Shown here: positions 16,098-23,162 of the stretch, piece after piece
Layout: every line of letters begins with the position of its first letter
Position numbering within the stretch: the first letter of the stretch is position 1
Origin: Candidatus Thorarchaeota archaeon
GTDB lineage: Archaea; Asgardarchaeota; Thorarchaeia; Thorarchaeales; Thorarchaeaceae
Direction of reading: 5' to 3'
DNA: 35,252 nt
NCBI GenBank assembly: GCA_030612005.1
Contig: JAUWOU010000019.1
Location: 1-35,252 of the forward strand
Position numbers and translations under genes: made by a program
Notes under the pieces: generated by a model
Databases searched by the model: none
Seen by the model: only the letters and a program-made list of their open reading frames with translations
What the model was told of the DNA's origin: nothing

Positions 16098-17246
16098 ATG
16101 AATATAATTAGAAAATCAGGTTCCGTCAATGAGATTAAACGAAAGTTTGTACGGAAGGAACGATCTGATGAAGACCTTACCTTTGATGTTGGTCGCATGC
16201 CCCGTGATGTACTATCAAAGATGTTGATTATTTGTGGCAAAGTTGGAAAAGATAATATTACAAAATACGAGCAAAAGGCAAAGGAACTGAATTGCGACTT
16301 TATTCAAGAGAAAGGCAGGTCTTGGGTTCTGACCCACAAGACAATACGTGATAATTATGACCCAGACAATCACTTGGGTGTTCTTCTAATTGGAAGTAAC
16401 AAAGAACTACCTGCGACTCAAATATCCTATCAAGATGATTATGCCTTCACTGACTGGTTTATCCAAGATCTTGACAATGATATGATTCCAGATTTTCCTG
16501 TAGGACGGATTTTTGGTTCGCCTGAAACAGTGCTTTATCATATGGACCCTAAAATAATTGACAGTGATATTGCCATAGTTTTTGATAGTCAACCAGGTCG
16601 TTCATCTCGTCATGTTGAAGGTCTAGCAGCTCTAGGTTTTGATGTGGAAGTTCTTGGAAAATATACAGATGATGAACGTAAGTTACTGTCTGTATGTGAG
16701 TTCATTCTTCAATTTTCAGATGGAGTTTTCACTTCTAGAATCCATGGCACTCCTGATAAATGGGCGACACATAATTCTGTCATTTTAAGTTCAGAACAGA
16801 CATCTACAATCAGTTTTGAAGGATATCCTGTTGTCTTTTCAGAGGCATGTAGCACGGCTCTAGAAGGTCCACTCTTGAAAGCTTTCTTAGATCAAGGGGC
16901 GATCTATATTGGAGCAACATTGGATACGTTGAATAATGTGGAGCCATTTGATGATTGGAGAACATGTCCATATTGTGATGGTTGGAAATTTGGTTTCCTT
17001 GATCTATTAGACACATATGAGCTGATTGGGCAGGTAAAGATGTCAGTGGACAGAGAGATTACGCGTAACCTTGACAGAGATGCCATGGAAGCTCTTGAGA
17101 ATGTGCGTAATGGTAACACAAACACCCTGACCAATGACCACGCTGTGTCAGTTTGTGAATGGATGCTATTTGGTAATCCACTCAGACCAACTACAGTTGG
17201 GCCTAACGCAGATTACTCTCCAGGTAGAATTGTTGTAGATACTTAA
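16098..17246 (+). CDS. Caspase-fold cysteine peptidase, C25 (gingipain)-like
   Basis: A 382-residue protein with the features of clan CD peptidases. The candidate catalytic His is H216 in S-R-I-H-G and the candidate nucleophile is C251 in F-S-E-A-C-S-T, the H-G then A-C order and spacing of C25 and caspase-type folds. Upstream, DDYAFTDWFIQDLDND then IPDFPVGRI near residues 113-137 matches the C25 pattern of an acidic loop followed by P-D-x-x-V-G-R. Near the C-terminus MLFGNPLRP corresponds to the GDP-type segment of C25. Unlike gingipains it has no signal peptide, prodomain or secretion domain, so it should be cytosolic. A C-x2-C at 290-293 lies after the nucleophile. The substrate is unknown. 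It follows the 100-residue unknown and overlaps the opposing membrane-protein gene by 4 bases. It could instead be an inactive homologue. Confidence 0.7.
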   Translation: MNIIRKSGSVNEIKRKFVRKERSDEDLTFDVGRMPRDVLSKMLIICGKVGKDNITKYEQKAKELNCDFIQEKGRSWVLTHKTIRDNYDPDNHLGVLLIGSNKELPATQISYQDDYAFTDWFIQDLDNDMIPDFPVGRIFGSPETVLYHMDPKIIDSDIAIVFDSQPGRSSRHVEGLAALGFDVEVLGKYTDDERKLLSVCEFILQFSDGVFTSRIHGTPDKWATHNSVILSSEQTSTISFEGYPVVFSEACSTALEGPLLKAFLDQGAIYIGATLDTLNNVEPFDDWRTCPYCDGWKFGFLDLLDTYELIGQVKMSVDREITRNLDRDAMEALENVRNGNTNTLTNDHAVSVCEWMLFGNPLRPTTVGPNADYSPGRIVVDT

Positions 17247-17584
17247 TATGATGATTTACTCATCCTCTTGTATAGGAGTGTTCCAATGAATCCTCCAACT
17301 CCTCCAATGATAGCCATGATAAGAACAGCTTCACTAAAGACAAGAAGGTCTGATACAGAGCCTGTTGCAATAAACAACAACCCGTAAGAAAACGCTGCAC
17401 TTAAGGTCCCAGCAATAATCGCATTTCTTTTGTGATCTAAAATATACCCACATATGAAACCCACCAATAAAGGAGTAAATAATGCTAGAATAAAGAATAA
17501 TCCCCAATTGAGAAGGATTCCTGCCGCCAATATCGCAAAAACTCTCAATGCATCATCATTGAATCGACTTACAGTTTCGGACAA
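17243..17584 (-). CDS. Small four-helix membrane protein
   Basis: A 113-residue, almost wholly hydrophobic protein with about four membrane helices (roughly residues 13-30, 33-47, 55-72 and 80-104) and a short Lys/Arg loop (DHKRN) after the second. Glycine is frequent in the last helix (IIGGVGGFIGTLL), a pattern of tight helix packing. The start is TTG with GAGGT seven bases upstream. No family is recognised with certainty; small archaeal DUF5518-type membrane proteins look alike. It converges on the peptidase gene, and the two stop codons overlap in the sequence TTAA. Confidence 0.7.
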   Translation of the reverse strand: MSETVSRFNDDALRVFAILAAGILLNWGLFFILALFTPLLVGFICGYILDHKRNAIIAGTLSAAFSYGLLFIATGSVSDLLVFSEAVLIMAIIGGVGGFIGTLLYKRMSKSSY

Positions 17585-17744
17585 TTTCTAACCTCTACTG
17601 GCAATCATTCTCAATTTGTTTTAATCATGACGCTATCGCGCTTTACAAGTGTCCGATATCACGACAACTGATAGATTAATAGCCGAATGATGTAGAATAT
17701 TATTGCCACTTCTTACAATTTGAGTGGTTAGAGAGGCAATAGAA

Positions 17745-17861
17745 TTGACTGAGGAAAACGAATCAACTAGTGAAAAAATTAAGAAAATTTTCAGTATCAA
17801 AATACATGGACCAAAGAATCCGTTTAAGACAAAAAATCCGTACAAGAAGAAAGAAGAGTGA
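17745..17861 (+). CDS. Possible 38-residue small protein or gene remnant
   Basis: A short frame starts at TTG with GAGAGG (17731-17736) eight bases upstream, so it has a better ribosome site than many real genes here. It encodes an acidic N-terminus (TEENESTSE) and a basic tail with a small repeat (KNPFKTKNPYKKK). It is in the same frame as the ABC permease start 70 bases downstream but ends at a TGA. The stretch up to the permease stays open in another frame (IKGILTKNQIELLGDLDCLG). Either this is an independent peptide, or the 5' part of a larger gene has been broken by indels. Confidence 0.3.
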   Translation: MTEENESTSEKIKKIFSIKIHGPKNPFKTKNPYKKKEE

Positions 17862-17930
17862 GAGGACTTTCTCCAAACCCATAAAAGGCATTCTCACAAA
17901 GAATCAGATTGAACTACTGGGTGACTTAGA

Positions 17931-19094
17931 TTGTCTCGGGTTGGGAAGAAACGGAATAGCAAAATCTGGCGGATATATTCTATGTTCATTAAGGAACTGA
18001 AATTGATATCCAACGATAAATTTGCACTTCTTCTCGTATTCATTCTTCCTGCGATGATCATGGGTACTATGTATTTGGCTATCAATGAGGGTAGCACGAT
18101 TGGTATGTCAAATATTGACCCTACAAAGAATGCAGATGCTGTGATATTGGGTCTTGTAGATATTGATACAACAGATACTTTTCCCGGTCAAGATCTCTCG
18201 GCTAATTTCTCATGGTACCTCCAGAATAGTCCTGACTTTATTGTAACTATGTATGGAACCGAACAAGAGGCTCTCGAGGCGTTGTATTTTGGCCAAGTTG
18301 ATGTATATGCTGTACTCTCTCACGGGTTCGAAGGGAACATAACTAACGACATACCTACATTTGTTGATATTCACATCAGTAGTACCGACTTTGATAGCAT
18401 GAGTGAAGTTTCCTCAAGATTCAGCAGAGTCGTACAGGAATTTCGATTCGACCACGGTTGGATCCTAGGTGAGATTGCATCTTACAATTACGCCGAGTTT
18501 CAACCACCTGGCGCATCTTCCTTAACTGCCACTTTTGGCGTATTCATGATTGTTTTCGCGGTCTTCATCGCAGTATCAGCAACAGCTGCGCAGGCAATTG
18601 TTGGTGATATCCCATTAAATCGAATGCTATTGACACCAGCAACAAAAATGGAAGCTCTTATAGCTAAGATTCTGGGATACTTCATCGTGGGTATGCTTCA
18701 GGCTCAATTCTTGCTTGTTCTTTGGATGACCCTCTTCAACATTGATCTTTGGCATCAGTATCTGAACCTTAACATCATCATGGCGCTTATGTCTATATCA
18801 GGTGCAGGTCTAGGTCTCTTGATATCCACTCTAGTCCAAACCAGATTGCAAGCAAATCAAAGCTTTCTATTCTTACTATTTGGAAGCACGATCATAGGAA
18901 CTGGCTTTATGGACGTAGGTCTCCTTGATGACTATTTCCCGCTTAATATGGGCAGAATTATGTTTGTCGATATGGCTTTCAAGAATATTGCGATTACTGA
19001 GTTCATTGGCGATATATATCTAATACTCCTTATGACATTGGCTTTCATTCTCATATCATGGGCAATCTTTGTTAAGAAAACGACCTTGGCATAA
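17931..19094 (+). CDS. ABC-2 type transporter permease without adjacent ATPase
   Basis: A 387-residue permease with the ABC-2 layout: a first helix at about residues 31-52 (FALLLVFILPAMIMGTMYLA), a large extracytoplasmic loop of about 150 residues, then five helices from about residue 200 to the end. A cytoplasmic basic segment precedes the first helix (GKKRNSKIWRIYSMFIKELK), a usual feature of such permeases. The family exports lipids, glycans, drugs or peptides with a separate nucleotide-binding subunit. No such ATPase is encoded within the window, so the partner is elsewhere, or was lost if the upstream remnant is real. The TTG start is backed by GGTGA (17920-17924) six bases upstream; ATG at 17983 is the alternative. 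A strong hairpin follows the stop. Confidence 0.88.
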   Translation: MSRVGKKRNSKIWRIYSMFIKELKLISNDKFALLLVFILPAMIMGTMYLAINEGSTIGMSNIDPTKNADAVILGLVDIDTTDTFPGQDLSANFSWYLQNSPDFIVTMYGTEQEALEALYFGQVDVYAVLSHGFEGNITNDIPTFVDIHISSTDFDSMSEVSSRFSRVVQEFRFDHGWILGEIASYNYAEFQPPGASSLTATFGVFMIVFAVFIAVSATAAQAIVGDIPLNRMLLTPATKMEALIAKILGYFIVGMLQAQFLLVLWMTLFNIDLWHQYLNLNIIMALMSISGAGLGLLISTLVQTRLQANQSFLFLLFGSTIIGTGFMDVGLLDDYFPLNMGRIMFVDMAFKNIAITEFIGDIYLILLMTLAFILISWAIFVKKTTLA

Positions 19095-19106
19095 AATAGG
19101 ATGACT

Positions 19107-19131
19107 CCTCGTACTTAGTACAAGTACGAGG
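19107..19131. terminator. Perfect 10-bp hairpin between permease and dodecin genes
   Basis: CCTCGTACTT (19107-19116) and AAGTACGAGG (19122-19131) pair perfectly around a 5-base loop. It starts 12 bases after the permease stop and 12 bases before the opposing dodecin stop, so it is placed symmetrically and likely acts in both directions. Confidence 0.55.
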
Positions 19132-19142
19132 ATATCTGAAAA

Positions 19143-19346
19143 CTAAGACTCGTATTTGAAGGCAACTTTCAGATTTGCCTTATACTTCACGATCTTTCCA
19201 TTTTCTACCTTAGCGGTGAAATGGATAACATCAATTCCTGTAATTCCACGAAGACTCTTTCCTGCAATATCAATAGCATTCTGGGCTGCTGCTTCCCAGC
19301 TGTCTGGAGAAGCACCAATTAGTTCAATAACTTTGACTACACTCAA
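19143..19346 (-). CDS. Dodecin-family flavin-binding protein
   Basis: A 67-residue dodecin: S-V-V-K-V-I-E-L-I-G-A-S-P-x-S-W-E-x-A-x-x-N-A-I matches the family start, with the Trp that stacks on flavin, followed by G-I-T-G-I-D and F-T-A-K-V-E-N-G-K-I-V-K-Y in the strands. Dodecins assemble into hollow dodecamers that store and protect riboflavin or FMN in the cytosol. I chose TTG at 19346 as start since GGAGG (19355-19359) lies eight bases upstream; a longer frame would start at a TTG inside that ribosome site. It is a single gene. The F420/flavin enzyme earlier in the window is a possible client, but nothing shows a link. Confidence 0.92.
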   Translation of the reverse strand: MSVVKVIELIGASPDSWEAAAQNAIDIAGKSLRGITGIDVIHFTAKVENGKIVKYKANLKVAFKYES

Positions 19347-19420
19347 ATAAATTTCCTCCAATAGAAGTATCGATACAAAGGGGAATAATGCTTATGGACG
19401 TTTGCAACAATAGAAGACTG

Positions 19421-20116
19421 TTAGTTTTCGAAGAGTTCTAACCAGCATTTACTGATCATCGCAGGACTGGATGTTGATAATAATGACAAATCTCTCTGAG
19501 AAATTCGAACCATCATCTTTCCGTGATGCCGTTGTATTGCTGCATAGATAGCTGTCATAGCGATAAGGAGCGGGTCCCTATTCACAATATTTGGTTTTAG
19601 AGATTGAGTTAGTTCTATTGCTTCTATCTCTATTTTCTCCAACCAATTTTTCACTTCAGTGGTCATTTTATGTACAGCTTTTATCAGGGTCCGAATCACA
19701 CTAGAAACTGCATCTGATGGCAATTCATTCTTTTCTACATACACTCTGTCAAGATAATCTCCCATCAGTGATACTCGATTGTCAAACAACCTAATCCACG
19801 TAGTATTGATACTGCAAGAACTTTGACCAAGAGCCTCATGCATCATTGGAAGTCTCAATTTTATGGTTGTCCTACTCTCAAATTCTAGGAATGCATCATA
19901 GACTGCAGCGGCAGCCACAACTTCTGGTTTCCTTCTCTTCAATTGAGCTTGAGTAAGAGCTTGCACTATCTTCTCTGCATGTTCCTCAATGAACTTGATC
20001 CATTGTGATAATTTCTCCCTCTGGTCGTCTTCCAACTTTTCAACTAGGAGGTTCATCACTTCTGATACTGCACTTGCAGATGCTATTATTTTCAGTTCCG
20101 TTGTTACTGAAGCCAT
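19421..20116 (-). CDS. Two-cyclin-repeat, TFIIB-core-like protein lacking a zinc ribbon
   Basis: A 231-residue helical protein with two similar halves. Residues 61-113 read K-R-R-K-P-E-V-V-A-A-A-A-V-Y-D-A, then a loop and S-I-N-T-T-W-I-R-L-F-D-N; residues 177-231 read N-R-D-P-L-L-I-A-M-T-A-I-Y-A-A, then I-S-Q-R-D-L and A-M-I-S-K-C-W-L-E-L-F-E-N. The R-x-P then A-x-x-I-Y then S-x-x-x-I-x-x-x-W-x-x-L pattern is that of TFB/TFIIB cyclin folds, where the last helix contacts DNA. TFB proteins start with a zinc ribbon and B-finger; here neither is present, only a Glu/Lys-rich helix. It may bind DNA or TBP-DNA without recruiting RNA polymerase normally, which is inference. A distant cyclin-fold adaptor is the alternative. 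Confidence 0.5.
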   Translation of the reverse strand: MASVTTELKIIASASAVSEVMNLLVEKLEDDQREKLSQWIKFIEEHAEKIVQALTQAQLKRRKPEVVAAAAVYDAFLEFESRTTIKLRLPMMHEALGQSSCSINTTWIRLFDNRVSLMGDYLDRVYVEKNELPSDAVSSVIRTLIKAVHKMTTEVKNWLEKIEIEAIELTQSLKPNIVNRDPLLIAMTAIYAAIQRHHGKMMVRISQRDLSLLSTSSPAMISKCWLELFEN

Positions 20117-20333
20117 TCCTTACTGTATCTCCAATGTAGTGTACGACACATTCGATGATACCTTTTTTGTTGACACTTTTCCAGAAACCCAAGCCTTTGT
20201 TTCAATTAACAGCAAGTTATGACTTTTCAAAAACGCCAAATGTTGTGTTTATGTCATTTATTTCACAAAATAAGACCTCATATCGCTTGAATATGCTACC
20301 AATGTGCTCGGTTTGCAGGAATTGGTACCCTTT

Positions 20334-21143
20334 CTAAGTAAAAAGGAGCGCCATAATCACAATAGCTGAGTTGTTTATCCCGTGAGCAACAGTAGGTCCA
20401 ATGATTGAGTAGTTTCGCTTTTGTGCCAAGTAGCCTAGAAATAGTCCAAGTACAAATCGTGTTCCTAGTCCGATCAGGTCTAGATGGATAGCCGCAAAGA
20501 TAAAACTGGTAATTACTAGTGCAAGTGTCTTATAGTTCTTAGAGCCCTTATCTCTGTAGTACATTTCCATTCGGCGTTGTAAAAAGCCTCTGAATACAAT
20601 CTCTTCGCTGAAACCAACAATTGCAAACATGGCAACTGTCCAAAGTGATACCCAGATCAATTTCTCAATTTCACCATCTGGCGGAAAGAAGAATAGTTCA
20701 TCTCCTCCGAGACCAGGATTAAATTGATACATGAAGTATGAAATAACAAGATTGGCTGCGAGCATCAGGAAACCAACAACAACGCCAAGTCCGATATCCT
20801 TCACCGAGAGCATGTTTTTCAAGCCGATTGACCTTAAGCTTATTCCCTCTTTTTTGACGTACCTGTATACGGGGATGATAAAACCAAACTCTGCAAGAGT
20901 AAGGATTAGTAGGGCCCAAGGATTTGTTACGAGTCCCCAGATGCCGACAAATCCGATTAGAGGAACCATAATGATGATTGTTAAGACAAACATCATCACC
21001 CAACCTGAAATTACCCTGTATAGAACGTGAGAAAATCTATTCCAGTCCATATAACGCTCAAAGTAAGAGCCTGGCTCGAAGATACCTATTCCAATCTCAT
21101 CTATATCTTCAATTTCAAATAAATCAGGATCATCGATGGCCAT
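20334..21143 (-). CDS. CPBP-family intramembrane metalloprotease
   Basis: A 269-residue membrane protein of the CAAX-protease and bacteriocin-processing (CPBP/Abi) family. The active-site motifs are E180-E181-x-x-x-R185 in F-S-E-E-I-V-F-R-G, F-x-x-x-H220 in FAAIHL, and H254-G-x-N257 in VAHGINN, lying in consecutive membrane helices. About seven or eight helices are visible; the first 35 residues are an acidic cytosolic segment (DDPDLFEIEDIDE). In eukaryotes the relative Rce1 cleaves prenylated CaaX proteins; in prokaryotes the family acts on bacteriocins and signalling proteins. The substrate here is unknown. It starts at ATG with GAGGT upstream and lies downstream of the TnpB insertion on the same strand. 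Confidence 0.9.
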   Translation of the reverse strand: MAIDDPDLFEIEDIDEIGIGIFEPGSYFERYMDWNRFSHVLYRVISGWVMMFVLTIIIMVPLIGFVGIWGLVTNPWALLILTLAEFGFIIPVYRYVKKEGISLRSIGLKNMLSVKDIGLGVVVGFLMLAANLVISYFMYQFNPGLGGDELFFFPPDGEIEKLIWVSLWTVAMFAIVGFSEEIVFRGFLQRRMEMYYRDKGSKNYKTLALVITSFIFAAIHLDLIGLGTRFVLGLFLGYLAQKRNYSIIGPTVAHGINNSAIVIMALLFT

Positions 21144-21245
21144 CTAACACTACCTCTTCAGATGTTCAATTCTAGAAAGTTAAGCATTTGCTTTAAAGAG
21201 CTGATGGCTTGCGTCTTTCACGTATAACCTAAATCTTACATTGGT

Positions 21246-21263
21246 GTGAGTGAACCTCAACTG
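21246..21263 (+). repeat. Inverted repeat copy, right side of tnpB
   Basis: GTGAGTGAACCTCAACTG here matches the reverse complement of 23082-23099 at 17 of 18 positions. The two copies lie about 1.8 kb apart and bracket tnpB. A run of ATAACC lies 16 bases before this copy and 18 bases before the other, extending the likeness loosely. Confidence 0.7.
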
Positions 21264-21560
21264 TAAGGAATTTCTATGTTCCACCCTTCTCCTGCCAGTG
21301 TCACCACCTCTTCGCATTTTAAAAGAAATACAAAAATTAGCAAGAGCTTTGTCAACGTTCATCGGGATAGGATCCCTCCTGAAGACCTGGCTTCCTTCTC
21401 CTGTTTGAGTACTGGTGCATCACTTCCAGCAACAGAGAGAGTTTCCACAGTTCTTACCACGGCGGGGTCATTATCACTCTCACCAGTCCCATCACTGAAA
21501 CTGACAAGGTCCGAATGGACAAAGTGAACAGCCGCGGACTCTCCAGAACCTGATGTTTGT
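21264..21560 (-). ncRNA. Probable omega-RNA region at the tnpB 3' end, limits unknown
   Basis: Placed by analogy: omega RNAs of TnpB overlap the 3' end of the gene and run to the right end of the element. Here the last 100 or so codons encode low-complexity sequence unlike the conserved nuclease, and the stop codon is close to a palindrome. No direct sequence signature fixes the limits. Confidence 0.3.
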
Positions 21561-23038
21561 TCTTTATTGGAGAGTAAGGACTTCCCTTTGGAAGAAGGCT
21601 TCTTCTTTCGGGCTTTCAGTGGCGCACGTCGAGCTTTATCTAAAGCCCTAGTCCACATACCTAGTCCTCTCACAGAGTGCAGTGACTTTGTGAGCGTTAA
21701 CATGCGTGCAGCGATATTGATACTACCATTCCGGTCAGCATTAAGCTGAAGTCCACAAGAGGGACAGTAGAAGTAGTTCTGCATGGGTCTTGTACCCTTG
21801 CTTCCACACTTCCAGCACCTGATGGAGGTCCATGCTTCGGGAACCGCTCGGAATCGAGTATCTTTTCCATCAACTTTCCAACCTTGCTGAGCCAGTCCAT
21901 GTTTCAGACTGTCTGTTATTCGAGCAAAAGCCCAAGAATGCATCATTCCTCTGAACCGCCGCCCTTGGTAGTTTCCTCGCTTCGCACGCACTCGTATATT
22001 TTTCAGGCGACCAATGGCAATATAGAGTGTGTACTTCTTGGATAGTTTGGAGATGTAATCGAGAAGCTGACGCGTTAGGATACGGTCATACTCCCGCGCA
22101 ACATTCTCTCTTTTGGAACGCATTTGACGGAGCTTCTCTGTAACCCTCTCAAATGAAAAATTGTTATTTCTTCGGGTGTCCATTTCTCTCTGGAGAACCG
22201 CAACATGAGCATCGTACTCCTTGATGATCTTGACTTTATCATGTTGTACAAAGTAGCGTGTTTCCCTTGTCTTCTCAGGAGTGAGCAGGGTTGAGCATGC
22301 CGCCTTCTCGATACCAAGGTCAATTCCAAGTATAGCAACAGGAAGATTCTCTTCTGGGGAATCAGTAAAAGGAATTCTAACAGCAATGGTAACCCACCAC
22401 TTTCGTGTCCGGTCTGTAAAGAGCTGCACTGCCTTCACCTCACCCCGTCTGATCTGGTTCAGATGGAAGGGAGATATCTTAAGAGGAATACTCAATCGAT
22501 CATGGCGGAATCTTTTCTCAGGTGCTGAGTCAAGAGCGTTCCTGATATCTAACCACCAACGAGAAACAGAGGTCTTCTTCTCAATCAGTTTGAATCTCTG
22601 AGAGAACACCCATCGGGGTATCCTTCGACTACCATTGATTGAAGTAGGCCGTGAAGCATTCCAGCCATTCTTGTTTCTCAGTTTAAGATAGCTCTCATAG
22701 AGGGCAACAGCAGTCTGCCGACACTCTGTCATCTCGTTTTGTGAAATTCGGGGAAATCGGACTTTAAAATTATGTGGAACGTTCGTCCTCTGACTAGCTC
22801 CTGATTTGACCTTGAGGGCAGTCATGGTCAATTGATCTAGCTTTCCATCATGAATTCTATCTATGTTCTTACCTGTTAACAACTTGTCTTCATTCTGTTC
22901 AATTATTCCAAGAAATGCACGAATCACTCTAGTGTCTCGTCCAACAGTCTGTCTAAGCCTCTGCTTATTCCTTGCAGTTATAGGTTCCCAATTGATAGGG
23001 ACTTTCACTGCAATCGTCACACTCTTGGACCGAGCCAT
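21359..23038 (-). CDS. tnpB: TnpB, RNA-guided transposon-associated nuclease
   Basis: A 559-residue TnpB from the ATG at 23038 (AAAGGCG upstream); a GTG at 23095 would add 19 residues. Counting from that GTG, the RuvC-I aspartate is D259 in G-I-D-L-G, the zinc ribbon is C427-x2-C430 and C444-x2-C447, and the RuvC-III aspartate is D454 in N-A-D-R-N-G-S-I-N-I-A. The RuvC-II position, usually E-D-L-K, reads I-G-R-L-K (G362), without the glutamate; E420 in V-P-E-A-W-T-S just before the ribbon may replace it. Known TnpB proteins cut DNA guided by an omega RNA made from the 3' end of the gene. Residues from about 465 on are low-complexity and basic then Ser/Gly/Glu-rich, as if the frame reads through omega-RNA sequence. 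The protein is longer than the usual 370-450. Confidence 0.92.
   Translation of the reverse strand: MARSKSVTIAVKVPINWEPITARNKQRLRQTVGRDTRVIRAFLGIIEQNEDKLLTGKNIDRIHDGKLDQLTMTALKVKSGASQRTNVPHNFKVRFPRISQNEMTECRQTAVALYESYLKLRNKNGWNASRPTSINGSRRIPRWVFSQRFKLIEKKTSVSRWWLDIRNALDSAPEKRFRHDRLSIPLKISPFHLNQIRRGEVKAVQLFTDRTRKWWVTIAVRIPFTDSPEENLPVAILGIDLGIEKAACSTLLTPEKTRETRYFVQHDKVKIIKEYDAHVAVLQREMDTRRNNNFSFERVTEKLRQMRSKRENVAREYDRILTRQLLDYISKLSKKYTLYIAIGRLKNIRVRAKRGNYQGRRFRGMMHSWAFARITDSLKHGLAQQGWKVDGKDTRFRAVPEAWTSIRCWKCGSKGTRPMQNYFYCPSCGLQLNADRNGSINIAARMLTLTKSLHSVRGLGMWTRALDKARRAPLKARKKKPSSKGKSLLSNKEQTSGSGESAAVHFVHSDLVSFSDGTGESDNDPAVVRTVETLSVAGSDAPVLKQEKEARSSGGILSR
21364..21376. repeat. Small palindrome at the tnpB stop
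   Basis: GGGAT, AGG, ATCCC: a perfect 5-bp stem with a 3-base loop, three bases inside the stop codon of tnpB. IS200/IS605 elements carry subterminal palindromes near the right end and omega RNAs end in hairpins, so it may belong to either. Confidence 0.35.
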
Positions 23039-23049
23039 CGTTTTCGCCT

Positions 23050-23162
23050 TTCTATATAAACCTCTGACCCGTTTCTTGAGCCAGTTGAGTTTCACTCACC
23101 TTCTTGTTTCCAAGAGTGGTTATGTACTCGTACAATTACTCTGGATAATTCTATATAAACCT
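23050..23162 (-). promoter_or_regulatory. Duplicated TATA-like box upstream of tnpB
   Basis: The 14-mer TTCTATATAAACCT is present at 23050-23063 and 23149-23162. On the minus strand it contains TTTATATA. The outer copy lies 54 bases before the GTG and about 110 bases before the ATG of tnpB, while the inner copy is only 12 bases before the ATG and cannot serve that start. Confidence 0.5.
23082..23099 (-). repeat. Inverted repeat copy, left side of tnpB
   Basis: Reverse complement GTGAGTGAAACTCAACTG pairs with the copy at 21246-21263 (17 of 18 identical). It overlaps the possible GTG start of tnpB at 23095. Confidence 0.7.

Larger units (their letters stand above)
21246..23099 (-). mobile_element. 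Solo TnpB insertion (IS1341-type, IS200/IS605 superfamily), boundaries tentative
   Basis: The element holds one gene, tnpB, and no TnpA or serine recombinase, so on its own it would need transposase supplied in trans. The limits given are the outer edges of an 18-bp inverted repeat that brackets the gene; true IS605-type ends are not inverted repeats, so the real ends may differ. The body appears richer in G and C than the flanking genes, consistent with transfer. A short hairpin (21364-21376) lies at the tnpB stop. Confidence 0.5.

Noticed and set aside
17770-18000. 76-residue frame over the permease start
   Set aside because: Very basic, overlaps the permease gene in another frame and has no ribosome site; treated only as part of the possible remnant.
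20155-20337. 60-codon frame in the gap before the CPBP gene
   Set aside because: Composition is not protein-like, it overlaps the opposing CPBP gene end and has no ribosome site.
21246-23162. CRISPR-Cas12 locus
   Set aside because: The RuvC/zinc-ribbon protein is TnpB-sized without Cas12 REC or PAM-interacting expansions, and no repeat-spacer array or cas1/cas2 is present.
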